DNA from: Porphyra umbilicalis
Taxonomy: Eukaryota; Rhodophyta; Bangiophyceae; Bangiales; Bangiaceae
NCBI GenBank assembly: GCA_002049455.2
Contig: KV918790.1
Span: 310,001-374,000 of the forward strand
Direction of reading: 5' to 3'
DNA length: 64,000 nucleotides
Below, one piece after another: positions 11,851 to 23,580 of this stretch. The translations under genes and the position numbers were made by a program. Under the pieces are notes generated by a model. The model saw only the letters and a program-made list of their open reading frames with translations, did not search any database and had not been told where the DNA came from. Each line of letters opens with the position of its first letter. Positions within the stretch are counted from its first letter, which is position 1.

Positions 11851-12289
11851 GTGGTTGGCAAAAAATGCAAGGCAGCAGAAAATCGGCTCGGGACCCGCGT
11901 CGGGTCGTGCGTTGGCCCACAAAAAGGGATGAGGTCAGACGCGAGGGGCTCGCGAGCCACAGTGGCGGGTCAGCGCTCGCTGCCCTGCTGGCCACTTCTT
12001 TCTCATTGATGATTGGTCCTTCTATTCGTCTGACCTAAGTTCTTGACAACTGTACCAGTTCTGAGGAGCTCGGGCTTCTGTGGAAGATTCGCAGTGTGAA
12101 TATATGAAATGGAGACTCTTGAGATCAGCAAAGCTGGCACCAACGTACTTCGGGCTTTTCCCTGGTCTTTAGGACAGGGTGCTCTCGAAGTGTAGTGATG
12201 CACACATATACTTCGATAACGGATTTTGCTATCCGTTTCAGAGGTGGCAGTCTGCACTCGTGTCCTCAGGGATCTCAGGGATCTGAGGG

Positions 12290-12553
12290 CAGTCAATATC
12301 CGCTTATGTCGCACTCTCAGCGAGGGTACGACATAAGCTGATATTGACTGTACACTCTGTCCTGCGTGAGGGTCCCTCACGCTATCGACAGGCATGCAGG
12401 AACATGTGGGCTACAAAGTGCGTGCCGCGACCGAAAGTAAGTATGTCCCCACTCCACGATGCCAGGAAGGCCGATTTTAGGCACGTTTGTTCTCCCAGTT
12501 ATATAATAGCAGGTCGACATATAACTGGAGTGGATATACCCGGATATTGACTG
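12290..12553. mobile_element. Possible short TIR element with nested hairpin
   Basis: CAGTCAATATCCGCTTATGT (start 12290) pairs with CGACATAAGCTGATATTGACTG (12329-12350) with one mismatch, giving a tight hairpin. A further CGGATATTGACTG at 12541-12553 could instead pair with the same left end and define a 264-bp element. A perfect 10-bp stem (CCAGTTATAT at 12495-12504, ATATAACTGG at 12519-12528) lies inside. Flanking bases give no clean target duplication. Confidence 0.55.
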
Positions 12554-13214
12554 TGTGTAGACATGGGCGTTTTTAGTCTGTTCAGTTCTGTGAGCGCACC
12601 GGCGGACGTCCTTGTGCCGCCTGGGTTTTGAGAGCCAAGCAGCCGCCTCCGCCCTCCGCGCAAATGTCTCGATGGCGCTGCCGCAGCCCCAACGGATCCG
12701 GACATCGTCGAAACTATGATCGACCTGAACGGGAGAAAATCCTGTTCAGGCCCCTGTTACGGCACGTCGCCTGAACAAGGGAACTTAATTTTCAAATGTT
12801 CTTCAGGTGCACGAACATGATCTCGAGGTCGCACAGCAGCTGATCCCGAGACACACACTTAATACCCTTGTGAACTATGCATAGGGTCGACTACAATTGC
12901 GCTAATCTCTGGACGATGACAGGTTACTTGGGGCCCCTGCGCACTGCTCGTTACTGCTCTGTTTTATTCTCGAGGGACTACGGCTGGCTCTACTGTCATG
13001 AGGACAGCGAAACGGTGCACCCATCATAGCTGACCATGTAGCAATGGCGGCAGCATTACAAGTGGGGGAACCAGTGGGCAGGTAGTACAGAGAGCAAGGC
13101 ACAAAGACCGCAACAGGTGCCGTACCATCCACAACCCACATCAAGCGAGAGCTCCTAATACCGAGAGGTAGGTTGGCAGTGGTCGAGGGTTCCCTGTACG
13201 GTAGTGCAACATCC

Positions 13215-13370
13215 ACTATGTGCTGCACAAAAGTCGACGCCGCGGCGTGCTCTGGAACATGAGGTGCACGCGACAGATTGCGTGCATCTCATGTTCCATG
13301 CACGCGACAGATTGCGTGCACCTCATGTTCCAGAGCACGCCGCGGCTTCGACTTTCGTGCAGCACATAGT
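13215..13370. mobile_element. 156-bp foldback element
   Basis: Arms of 55 bases (13215-13269 and 13316-13370) are inverted complements with about two mismatches; the outer ends read ACTATGTGCTGCAC. The centre repeats GCGACAGATTGCGTGCA. It would form a long hairpin in single-stranded DNA or RNA. It is non-coding, and the flanks do not settle the target-site class. Confidence 0.8.
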
Positions 13371-14011
13371 CTCGGGCGACAGGCATACAGGACCGTGCAC
13401 GACCCTGACCTGGACAACTTACGTCTTCGCAATCCATTGCAGGGATATCATTGGCTCGGATTGGTGTCATAGTCTTGCACGACCTCGCGATCACCCAGGA
13501 GATGATTCAGGGCCTGGCGTAGCTTCCTTGAATGGGAACTCCTCCCGTTCAGGCCTTTGTTACAGCACAGACGCCTGGACGGGAAACCTCCGGTTCAAGA
13601 CTCCTTGAACGAGGCTGCCGTTCAGGCTCCCGTTCAAGTGTCCACTCTTCTGACCATGCGAAACACGCGTTCGCGACCGGCGCAACACAAAATTCTTGCA
13701 TTGTGCAACGGCCGCGGAGCAAACATTGTTGGTTCTCGCGGCGGCGCACGGCTCCACCGCGGACGTTTTCGGTCGAGGGCTGACCTGGGCACGTCCCGCA
13801 GCGCGATTCACATTGGCTACGATATTCCGCATGAGCCTCGCTTGTCAGATCCAGGCAGTACAAGGGGAACTCTGCCGTGCCGCAGGGAGGCAAGACAAAA
13901 ACGAAGGACCGGTGGGTGGTGCCAATCCAAGCATGACCGACCGTTTCCCAGAGTTGCCGTCTGATCGTCGCGGCCATGCGCGCACATAGAGGTAAAAGCC
14001 TTAGAGAAACG

Positions 14012-17000
14012 AATCATCAAAGCGACAGAGTGGGCGAGCAGGACCGCGAGGGCTGACCCGCCACTGTGGTTCGCGAGCCCCTCGCGCCTGACCTCATCCC
14101 TGGCTGTGGGCCAACGCACGACCCGACGCGGGTCCCGAGCCGATTTGCTGCTGCCTTGCATTAATTGCCAACCGGAGAGCGTATCGCCGCTCATACAGGC
14201 CTTCTGCCGGCGCGGCCCGGGTTGCCGACCCGTCGTTGTGCTCCCCCACCGGCGCTTGCTCGGAGGCCCAGAGGGCTCTAGGCAGCTTGAAGGGTATCCT
14301 CCAATGAGGGACCCAGCAGGATTCTGGCGTGGAGGTGTCTGTCGGACGACCACGGGCTACATGTTTAACGAACCGGGGGTGCCGGCATCGTGTCTTGGCA
14401 GCCCCTATTTCTCTTGACTGGGCCTGGATTCTGTGCGGTCGTGGTCAAACGCCACACCTCGTCTGGCAGCCCTTGCAACCTCAACCGCAGCTGGGAGAAA
14501 CACTGCGAGAAAGACGCCAGAGAGAGCCCCCCCCCGTGCCGCTGCACAGTGCGAAGTAGGTACGCACCCCTTCAGAGTCCACCACACAGCGCGCGGCTCG
14601 ACGCGGCTCGTCGCGGGTGGCGTGCGAGCACCACCCCGCTGACCGGTCCTCCGGACGACACACAGGGCACGGTCTTGCTCGAGCCATGGGCAAGGACGCA
14701 GCGGAGGATGTCTTCTCCCGATCACCCGTTGGGCCGAGGCAGCGCTCGCACTAAGGGGCACTCGGCAGCCAATAGGCTTCGCGAGTGAACAGTTGGGCGC
14801 GCTTTTCTTCCGCTCGAGTAGGTGCGGCCACGCGACCGACACCGTTGGGTGTCTCGCCACGGGCGAGTGGCTGGACCGCGGCCCGCCGGGGCTCGTCGCT
14901 ACTCCCCGACTGGTGGACACGGCGGGGGCCGCTGTCGCGTACATCACCAGATTGTTTGTTCCTCAACACCGCCCTTGAGAGCAGCAGGGGTCAAGCGAGC
15001 CCCCCCAAGGGAGGGGCGGGAGGACGTGAGCCAGCCATGCGGCTGACCCCCTCCCGCGCGGGGCATCTCGCTACGCACGGCTGTGCGCGTCTCCGACGTT
15101 GGCAGCCCCACGGGCGGCCGCAGCCGCTGGTGTCCCCCCACACCTCGCACACCGCCACGCGCCCCTTTTGACATTGTTGCTGCGTTTTCACAGGGTGAAG
15201 AGGCTGTGCCTCGTCGCCCGCATCCGCCAACTCCCGGCCCCTCCGACGGCGGTGTGCATCTGGGCCGGGGGAGAGCCAACGCGTCTGGCGCGAGGAATTA
15301 GTGGCCCACAAGTGCGCGGGATACAGCACACACGCGTGCGTGGCGCATTTTGGTTTTTCTGGTTATTTTGCCGTGCTGGCCGTTTGAAGCTCGGTGACGG
15401 GGCCACGGGGTGGCGCGCCGAGCCGCCCGGCCAACGAGGCGAGCGCCTATTCGATCCACGTGTGCCGAGTCCTCCCACGTCCGTCGCCGCGGTGGACGCA
15501 TCTGCGGCAAGCCGCTCGGCGGAACGTAGGCACGCGGCACAGGTGGGTGGTCACGGCGGCGGTGGTGCCCCCCACATCTCACCCCCACCCGTTGGCGTGT
15601 ACCCTTGTTGGGTGGGCCAGCCGCGGCGGCCCTGGCTGCACAGGCGTCGCGAGTGCACACGCCGGCATCGCTGGCTCCATTAGTCGGCCGACCGGGTGGG
15701 CGGGGGGCCCCCACCAGCTCTCCCGCGCGCGGCGCACTCCGCTCGCGTGGTGCGCGCGCAACAGTGTACTCTCGCACCCGTGACGCGCACGCAACAGTGG
15801 GCCGGGGTTTGCCCTCTATATCGCACCCCACAAAGCTGTCGCTGCTCCCTGCCCAGCGACGCACGGCCCCCACCGCCACACGGCACGACGTCGACGGCGC
15901 GAGAGCGTGGGAAGTCACGATCACGACCGCGGGGCGCCGATGGACCTGTCCCGGCTGCTATCCCACGACCAAGAAGACGGTAGCCGTGGGGACGGGGCGG
16001 GCACGCCGCCACGCCCACCCGCCGTGTCGGCGCCGCTGTTCTTCCTGCCATCGGTTTCGTTGCCGCCCGTCGCGTCGCCCCCCCACACGTCGCCGACGCC
16101 CCTGTCGTCGCCACAGGGTTCTCATTCGCCGCCGCGAGCGTCCGTCCCGCGGCCGCTCCCCGCCGCGTTTGGCCTCGACGCCATGGCCGGCGGGCGGGGG
16201 CCGCCCTTGGGGGGCGATCGCTCCCTCGGGACCCCGTCCCCACGATTGTCCGACGGCGACCGCCGCCCGCTGGGCATGGCCGTGACGCCGCCCGGTACGG
16301 CGGGGGTGCTCGCCGAGCACAAGACATCGTTTCCGTCGTTCCGCCAGCTGGGCATCGGGAGCAAGCCGCATTCTGCCCCGTCCCGCACGGGGTCCGTGTG
16401 GACGCCCCCGACGGCGCGGCCGGCCGACGCGGCCGCCGCCGCGGGCGCTGCATACGTCCCCGTCGCCTACACCTCGCCCCATGCGATCCGTGCGGCAGCA
16501 GCCTGCCGCCGCATGGCGGCGACAGCGGCGACAGTCACGCGTGGCGCGCCATCGCCGACGTGGCCTCCGCCTCAGGGCGGTGGCGCGTTGGCCCCGCCGC
16601 TCGACGGCGGGCGGGTGCGATTTTTGCCGACCGGGTCGGCGGGGGAGCCGCACGTCCAGCACCCGCCGGTACCAGTGCGGGCGACGGTGACGGCGGAGGG
16701 CGGCACACGGCAGAGCGCCTCCTTGCCGGGCTTTGCGTCGCTCGCGTCGACCCTTGGCGTCGTGGGGGGGTGTGTGCACGTCGCGGACGCGCCGGCGGAC
16801 TTCGCCGCCGCTCGCGGCGTGGGCGCCCGCGGGGCCGCCGCCGCCGACTCGGCCACCGTGTGGCCCCGCCACACGCCCTATGACCGTGGGAACACGGAAG
16901 GCGGCGGTAGTCTGGTGGGTGCGGCGCAGCCGCCGGCCGCCGCCAGCGTCCCCGGGTGGGGCTGGGACGCCCCCCACGGCGCCGTCGCGGCCGTCGACTG

Positions 17001-18665
17001 GCGCTACGGCGGCGGCGGCGCAGCCGCCGCCCACGGCCGCCTCTCCTCGTGGTCGGACGAGACGCTCGCCAGGAGCCATAGAGGCTGGGTGGCAGCGCCC
17101 CTCCGCGGCAGCCGCAGCGCCGACGACCTCCCCGACCGCCCGTGGATGGCCGGCGCCATTGGCAAGCGGCGTGGGGAGGCCGGCCACGTGCCCCACCTCT
17201 GGGGTGGCGGTGGCCGCGGCAGCGGCGCGCGGGCGCGAGGTGCCTCCGCCAGACCCTTTGGGTGCGCCGATTGTGGGCGTCGGTTTAGCCAAAAGGGCTC
17301 CCTCCACCGCCACATCGATGCGGTGCACCTGCGCCTGCGGCCGCACGAGTGCTCGAAGTGTGGCAAGGGTGCGTTTTGGAGTGCTCTATCTTTTGGGGGA
17401 GGGTGCGGGGGGGCGACGGCGGCCCGTCGTGGGGGTGGCGTGGTGCGCTTGCTCAGTGCGGCGAGCGCGCGCGCGTGTGTTGGACCCGTTGTGCGGGTGC
17501 GCAGGCGTAGAACTGACGTGCCTGTCGATGCGTTTTGGTGGTGCCTGCTGTGTGTCGTTTGTGCCGTGATGCGCGCGTACGGGTGGCTCTGACCGACGTG
17601 GGAACACCGTAGCATTTGCCACGAAGTGGACGCTCTCCGTGCACGATCACAACGTGCATCAAAAGCGCAAGCCCCATGCCTGCCGGGTGTGCAACAAGAT
17701 GTTTGGAGAAAAGTTCAACCGAAACAAGGTACGTTCGACTTGCTCTCGGGCGCCCGCGCGAATGCTTCTCGCGTGGACCCTTGGTGCTGTGGTCCCTTTT
17801 CGCGTCAGCGCGGGCGGGTAAATGCGGCAGGAGAGGTCAAAACAGCGCCCATCTCTAACCCCTCCTCAATAGCTCTCGTTTGGCCGGCGTACACTTGCTT
17901 GGATGTGCCTTGTGTGCATTTTTACGCGCGCAGCACGAGAGCAACCTGCACCCAGAATTCATTCCCGACGCGTACGAACAATGGTTACATGACCCCAGCG
18001 GTGGTGGGGGGGCTTACGACGGCGGCGGCAACAACGGCGGGCCGTAAGTCGGCATAGCCGTTGGCGTCGGCCTCGTTGGCGGCCCTGACCTTGGGGTGCT
18101 CTTTATTGGGCCGGCTCTCCCGGAGCCGTACCCCGCGCACAGCGGTGCACTGTGGGCCAAAGCGCAGGTGCGGGCAGCAGCAGGGACATGGAAGGAGCCT
18201 ATAAAAACTTGTGAGGTGTGGACTGTTGCCTGAGATCACGGACGAGGTGACCGTGGGAGACGCGCGCCAGAGGCCCCGAGCCCAGCCTCTACTGACATAT
18301 TTTGCGACAGTGCGATGGCTCGCGCGCGGAACAGAGGGTAACGAGCGGTGATATGTGATCGACCTCTTGAGCTGTGCATGCCACCATCGCCTGCCGCTAG
18401 CTGAGGTGGCCACAGCGTCGGATAGCCATACGGGTGGCGAAGCATCTTCCCATGGCCCATCGCTCGTCGCCGCGCAGTCTTCCATGCCTTACTGCCCCCG
18501 GTAGACCGTGCGGAATGTAGAATTGTGGGTGCCAAGTGCCAGCTGCATTGCAGTGGAGGTGAGACCGTCGCCTACGACGGGCAAAGGGCGGTTTCAAAGT
18601 CTGGTCTTTGGTGCCCACTGACGCAGAAGGAGGGTTTCCAATATCAGCGGCCAATTGTAGGAAGA
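14012..18665 (-). repeat. Arm B of large inverted segmental duplication
   Basis: The reverse complement aligns with 2985-12014. This arm is shorter because it lacks the four extra segments found in arm A, and it preserves uninterrupted target sequence for at least two of them. The outer end (GGCCAATTGTAGG, about 18652-18664) matches GTTGGCC next to the MITE at arm A's outer edge. Confidence 0.9.
15940..18047 (+). CDS. C2H2 zinc-finger protein, copy B (three exons)
   Basis: Paralogue of the gene at 4012-6237. Exons: 15940-17368, 17613-17728 and 17934-18047. Splice donors are GTGCGT and GTACGT; acceptors end TAG and CAG. The protein is about 552 residues. Fingers: C442/C445/H458/H463, C471/C474/H487/H492 and C500/C503/H516/H521, linked by RLRPHE and QKRKPHA, which resemble classic inter-finger linkers. 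Exons 1 and 2 are exactly as long as in copy A despite many substitutions, which suggests selection on the frame. The stop differs: TAA at 18045-18047 where copy A reads TAC and continues about 38 residues. An in-frame GTG lies upstream at 15907, but the ATG at 15940 is the start shared by both copies. Transcription runs away from copy A. Confidence 0.85.
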
Positions 18666-20530
18666 AATAGGAAGAAATGTGCACCTCGTGCCATTATTTT
18701 TCGTGAAAGAAGCGTGGCGGGCCTCTGGAGGGGTGCAGGTGTGATGACAGGCGGACAAGGGCCCAATGCAGTGTCATGCGCGCTCCTCCGTCCCGGATCA
18801 CAGCCATCGCTTTCAACGATTGGCCTAGAGATATGTCAATTAGACCAAAGCCGGTTCATCAATGAACATATTCAAACCTTTACAATTCCTCTCCGTATTG
18901 ACAGCCAAAGTCACGCCGGTACGCGGCATGAGGGCCCCGACAGGTCCCACTCATTGTGTAAGCAGTCGAGAAACAATCGAATTGAACACCACTGGTGGTC
19001 GGCGCATCGAAGTGGCTTGCTGGCAAGCGGCGGCAGTCAACGCCCCTTCGACGCAGCCCCACCCCGGTCGCCACGCGTCGGGCCAATCGCGCTGTGTCAA
19101 GGCTCCCACGCCCTGCTTGTGGCGCAGACCGCCGTGGCCAACAGCCTGCAGCAGGTTGATTGAACTCGGCCCAGACGGGTTGAAGAGCCAAAAGAGTAGA
19201 AACATGGAGCGTAAGCCTTTCGAAGAGAAATATGAGGCGAAATGATTTTTGAACATGAATCATGCACTCTGAGGCATGGTATTCAGAAAGCATGCCACAT
19301 TTCGATATGCCATGTGCAAGTGCGGAGTCTGCGAAGCAGTCAATTACTCACAGATATACCTCCATGCCAGCCTGACGCCCAGTATGCCTCATCTGTCAGC
19401 GCCATACCGCCCTTCTCATGTGCAATGGCCTTCGGCGACGCTAAGAAGGTGCGACAGCCATGAACAATAGGCCACGGTGAGCATCATACCTCTGCTATGT
19501 CACATACAATGCATACTACTCGGCCATGAAGATGTTGTCATCTATCATGAAGATGTAGAAAATGCAGTCATATGGGGTTCAACAGAGAGCGTTCTTTTTC
19601 TGTGGAGTTGCCGCGAGCCAGTACGCCGTTGTAGTTTCCACATATTGGGAGATGATACTGTTGTATCCACTGGGTGCATTCTGCAGTAACTGCCGAAGTT
19701 TTTCTCGTAATGTCTCTAGAATCCCGACGCAGCCCCTCGGCCTTGGCACGGCCCCCGTAGGCCGTAGGTTGAAAAGTCTGCCTGAGTATCTTGGGCTCTG
19801 GAGAATCGAACGCTCTGGCTCTCTCCGTTGCAACCAAGCCACATGTCTTGCAGTAGGCAAGAATGGTGGTGTCTGTTGCATTGCCCTTTCCAGACTCCTG
19901 ATGGTGTCCAGACGTTCTGCCCTGGCCGTGAAGTGATGGCTCCTCGCTGCTCTGGTCTGGTGTTTCCAGGAGTTCTCGCAGATGACGCCCTCGTTCTGTC
20001 GTCTGTCGATCTTCTCAGCGGCGGTTTGATAACTTCACCGGGTCTCCTTGGACTTCGCACCACATGAACTTTGGTAAAACGGCTGGGCAAACTCCTACAA
20101 ACAGATAACAAGTTAACTTACCGTTCAGTCTGAGGTGAAACCACCAATATTCAGGTTGGAATAAATATGTATAATGATGACGAACAAATGTTATATGAAT
20201 AGTCAACTTCCTCGTCGGACAAACCGCAGGTTTGCGAACGGCCGTGGCGGGGCCAATTAGGGACACGACACCGGGCCATCAAACCGCCGTGGACGACGGG
20301 TGCTCGAAGGTCGGGCCATGCCACAGACACCAGACTGTCCAGTCCGCCAATCAAGCGATGCGTTTGGTGGCCTGACGCCGATGCAGGCAAGCTCGGCGCA
20401 CAGGCCCAGTGCAGCAACCTCTCCCGGCTCAAGGCCACCAACGTCCACCACTGTGACATCTTTACCGTCCTCATTCTTCCCACTCTTCGTCCTTCCCCCC
20501 CTTTCCACGGTGTTGCTGCCCGCTCCAACA
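18666..20530. other. Gene-free stretch and CHO2 upstream region
   Basis: No reading frame in this 1.9 kb resembles a known protein. The last few hundred bases must hold the promoter and 5' UTR of the methyltransferase gene at 20531, but no clear TATA box was found. Confidence 0.5.
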
Positions 20531-23050
20531 ATGTCGGACCTCGGCGGGACGGGTTTGCGGGCGCGGAAACCGGGACGAGCTGTCGACCGCGCCACCGCCC
20601 CACTGGCGCCGGAGCCCTCGTCGGCGCCGCTCGGCCTCCGCAACCGCAGCCGCAGCAGCAGCAGCAGTGTCAGCGGGGCATCGGATACGGACGGCTCGTT
20701 GGGGGGCGTCCCCGATGAGTGCTCTGCGTCCAGCGGCGGCATCTCGTCCGTTTCGGCGGCGCCCAGCCCCGCCTCCCACCGCGTCGATGCGGACGGTGGG
20801 CGCGACCCCGGCGGTGTCGACGCGGATGGAGCGCTACTGTCGCCGAGCGCGCGGCTTACGGCCGCAACGTCTGCTTTGCCGCCCCCCAAAATTGGGTACA
20901 TCTCCTCGGGGCGGCGCTTCCCCGTCCCCCGCACCCTCGGCATATTTGACGCGTTGGCATTCCCGCGCAACTGGGGCCCCGCCGAGTTAGTCGTCGTGTC
21001 CATGCTTTTGCTCAACTGCCTCTCCCTCGTGTGCTTGAAGTCGCTTCCGACGGGCTTTTTTGTGGTGCTGTTTGCCTTTTGGCGCCTGGCCTACAACGTC
21101 GGCCTCGGCGTGCTGTTGCGGTCGCAGAGCCACTCGGCGGTGGTCACCCGCTGGCTGGCGGGGCTCTCCCCAAAAGCTACGGCTGCGGTGAAGCGGGCGG
21201 TGACGGGCTCAATGGGCGCCGACTTCCGCTGGTCAAAGGCCCCCGTGGAGCTCAACGCGTGGCTGGTCTTCCGCGCGGGCGCGATGATGGTGCTCGCCAA
21301 TGACGGTTGCACGTACGTGCTGCTGGTGGCCAAGTGCTTCTCCGAGTCGCGCCTTCCGACCGGACCGGTCGCGATGGTGGCGGCTGCCGTCGGCGCGGGG
21401 CTGGTTGCGTTTTGTTACTGGGCCAAGGCGTCGGCGCACCGGTGCGTTGGGGATTTCGCGTGGTACTGGGGTGACTTTTTCTTCCTCATGGACGGGGAGC
21501 TGGTGTTTGATGGGGTTTTTGAGCTCTTTCCCCACCCCATGTACACCGTCGGCTACGCCGCCTATTATGGCTTCGCCTTGATCTGTCGCTCGTACACCCT
21601 CCTACTGGTTTCCATGGTCGCCCACGCCCTGCAGCTGCTGTTCTTGGTGGCCATTGAGGAGCCCCACATCCAGCGCACGTACGGGTCGGTGGCGGCGGAC
21701 GTGGCCGCCCCGACCGCGACGGCGGCGACGGCGCCCCCGTCGGTGACGGCGTCGGCTGCCGCTGCGGCTACTGGTGTCTCGGTCTCGGCAGCGCCCGGGC
21801 CGCCGTTGGCTGGGTCCACGCCGTCATCGCCGCGGCTGTCGCCGAGCTCCTCGAGCAGCGCGGCGGCGGCGGCTGCCGCGTCGGCCGCTGCTGCCACTGC
21901 GTACGGCGTGCTCGGGCTGGACCAGTTTGAGCCGCTCCGCCAGGGGGACCTGGTGCTTGGCGCGTTGCTTGCGCACGTGGTCGCCACGGCCGTGTGGCCC
22001 GGCCTCTCGCCAACCTACTACATGGCGCAGCTGGTGGCGTGGCGGTTGGCGCACTGGGTCATCCTCGGCGTGGTGCTCTACCGCCAGTCGGCTCGGGCGA
22101 CGTGGACGCGCGCGGCGGCTCGGCGCGGCGAGTCCCCCGCCGCCGCCTTTGCGCAGTGGAAGCGCGTGTATCATACGTCGACGGTGGTCAACCGGGTCGT
22201 CTTCCTCGTCGCTGCCTCGCACGTGGCGCCCGGCTGGGTGACCGCGGCGCTTTCCTCCCCCGCCGCCGCGGCGCGGTCGGCGGTCGGCACGGGCCTCGGG
22301 GCGATCGCCTTTTACGCCACCCGCTCCGCGACGGATGCCATTGGGGAGGACGCCGCCTATTATGTCGATTTTTTCTTGCCACCCACCCGCACCGCGCCCG
22401 TCTACACGGGCGTCTTTCGGTATGTGAACCACCCCAAGGCTGCCCTCGGCTGCCTCGGCGCCTACGGCCTGGCGCTGACGACCGGCTCGTGGGCGCTCGG
22501 CGCCGTGGCGGCCGCGTCGCAGCTCGCGCACGTGGCGCTTGTCTACACGGTGGAGGTGCCCCACATGAACCGCCTGTACGCCGGGCGGCGGCGCCACGCG
22601 GCCGCCCTGGAGCGCGCGCTCCGCCGCCACGCCGCGCGCGTCGCCGCCGCCGCGGACGAGGTGCCCCTCGTGCGGGACGTCAAGGTGCGCGTCGCCGACG
22701 GGGTGGCGGCGCAGGGCGCGCGGTTGGCAGCCGAGGCCAAGGGCGCCGTCGGCGCCGTTGGTGACATGGGCCGCGCCCTCGCCGAGCGCCGCGAGGCGCT
22801 CCGCGCCGACATCCGGGCGCTCAAGCACCGCCTCCGCTCCCACGACTTGTACCTCAAGGCGCGGGCGGTGCGGGACGGGGCGCTGCAGCGCCTCGACGGG
22901 GACGAGGTGGTGGCGCTGCTGGAGCGGGTCGGCCTCGCCAACCCGGCGTTGTGGGTGGATTCGGATTCGGAGGAGGAGGGGGAGCTCCGGCGGAGCCCGA
23001 GCAGCGGCGACACGGGCGCGACGGTCGATGCGGTGCAGGGGGCGCGGTAG
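20531..23050 (+). CDS. CHO2: Phosphatidylethanolamine N-methyltransferase, two-domain CHO2 type
   Basis: Integral ER membrane enzyme expected to transfer a methyl group from S-adenosylmethionine to phosphatidylethanolamine, the first step of the methylation route to phosphatidylcholine. It is a single exon of 839 residues from the ATG of MSDLGGTG; in-frame methionines occur upstream (20318, for example), so a longer form is possible. After a disordered N-terminus come two tandem PEMT-like domains. The first contains HRCVGDFAWYWGDFFF, FDGVFELFPHPMYTVGYAAYYG (residues about 322-345) and EEPHIQRTYG (about 375). The second contains FRYVNHPKAALGCLGAYG (about 627-645) and EVPHMNRLYAG (about 673). 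An Ala-rich linker of about 90 residues separates the domains. Many hydrophobic membrane segments are visible. The domain order matches fungal Cho2. The gene is convergent with FPPS. Confidence 0.93.
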   Translation: MSDLGGTGLRARKPGRAVDRATAPLAPEPSSAPLGLRNRSRSSSSSVSGASDTDGSLGGVPDECSASSGGISSVSAAPSPASHRVDADGGRDPGGVDADGALLSPSARLTAATSALPPPKIGYISSGRRFPVPRTLGIFDALAFPRNWGPAELVVVSMLLLNCLSLVCLKSLPTGFFVVLFAFWRLAYNVGLGVLLRSQSHSAVVTRWLAGLSPKATAAVKRAVTGSMGADFRWSKAPVELNAWLVFRAGAMMVLANDGCTYVLLVAKCFSESRLPTGPVAMVAAAVGAGLVAFCYWAKASAHRCVGDFAWYWGDFFFLMDGELVFDGVFELFPHPMYTVGYAAYYGFALICRSYTLLLVSMVAHALQLLFLVAIEEPHIQRTYGSVAADVAAPTATAATAPPSVTASAAAAATGVSVSAAPGPPLAGSTPSSPRLSPSSSSSAAAAAAASAAAATAYGVLGLDQFEPLRQGDLVLGALLAHVVATAVWPGLSPTYYMAQLVAWRLAHWVILGVVLYRQSARATWTRAAARRGESPAAAFAQWKRVYHTSTVVNRVVFLVAASHVAPGWVTAALSSPAAAARSAVGTGLGAIAFYATRSATDAIGEDAAYYVDFFLPPTRTAPVYTGVFRYVNHPKAALGCLGAYGLALTTGSWALGAVAAASQLAHVALVYTVEVPHMNRLYAGRRRHAAALERALRRHAARVAAAADEVPLVRDVKVRVADGVAAQGARLAAEAKGAVGAVGDMGRALAERREALRADIRALKHRLRSHDLYLKARAVRDGALQRLDGDEVVALLERVGLANPALWVDSDSEEEGELRRSPSSGDTGATVDAVQGAR

Positions 23051-23580
23051 CGCCGCCGCGGGGGGCTTGGTGGCTCGTTTGGGAGTCGTCGTCGTATGCG
23101 TGTTTCTACTTTTTTATGTGTCTGTTGTTTTTATGGAGCGGCGCAGTGTGCCGCCGTTGGAACAGAGTAGGTTGGATGCCACGCTCTGGTGGTGTCTTGT
23201 GAGTGGGGCGGGGCACCCCTTGTGGGGGTCGTAGGGGAGGTTGGATGTTTCTTGCGGGTTCCTTGTCTAGAAGCAGCCCGGGTAAAAAGCACCCTTGTAC
23301 GTACTGTAGCGGGGCTTGAGGGGCGATTGCTGGCGCCTTCCAATCATCCCATCGACACGCAAAACACGGCGCCCCTTTTGTGACGAGAAACACACTAAAG
23401 GCGGCCTCGCACAAGCAGCACACAACTGGACCAAAACGAGCCGACGGCAGCCTCGCGGTCGTCCCCCACGCCAAGCACGGGTGTTTGACGCCCACCACAC
23501 CCCCCCCCCTCCGTCCCGCGCCCCTCTCCGCGCTGCAGCGCCCGACCCCCCCCCCCCGCCCCCACCGCCGCGCGCGCCGC
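23051..23580. other. Intergenic region between convergent CHO2 and FPPS
   Basis: About 530 bases between the stop codons of two convergent genes, so it should hold both 3' UTRs. C-runs occur near 23500-23560. No gene was recognised. Confidence 0.6.

Larger units (their letters stand above)
2985..12014 (+). repeat. Arm A of large inverted segmental duplication
   Basis: Read on the minus strand this arm matches 14012-18665. Homology covers the flank of the zinc-finger gene, all three exons, both introns, the upstream region and the distal end near TGATGATT (12007-12014). Without insertions the arm is about 5 kb. Segments absent from arm B are 3633-3772, about 7225-7515, 8069-9809 and about 10027-11850. 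Arm A also has a local duplication at its outer end (3055-3200 resembles 3442-3583). The arms differ substantially, so the duplication is not recent. Confidence 0.9.
12015..14011. other. Spacer between inverted arms
   Basis: About 2 kb separate the inner ends of arms A and B. It holds several foldback structures (listed separately) and no recognisable gene. Two direct near-copies, CCTGAACGGGAG...CCTGTTACGGCACG (about 12726-12775) and TTGAATGGGAACT...CTTTGTTACAGCACAG (about 13530-13570), may mark the ends of another decayed element of about 0.85 kb. Confidence 0.55.

Noticed and set aside
15958-17346. 462-codon antisense frame over zinc-finger copy B
   Set aside because: Same explanation: Arg/Gly/Val-rich shadow with no domain.
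20257-21015. 252-codon minus-strand frame over the CHO2 start
   Set aside because: No family features; it overlaps a clearly recognised plus-strand enzyme.
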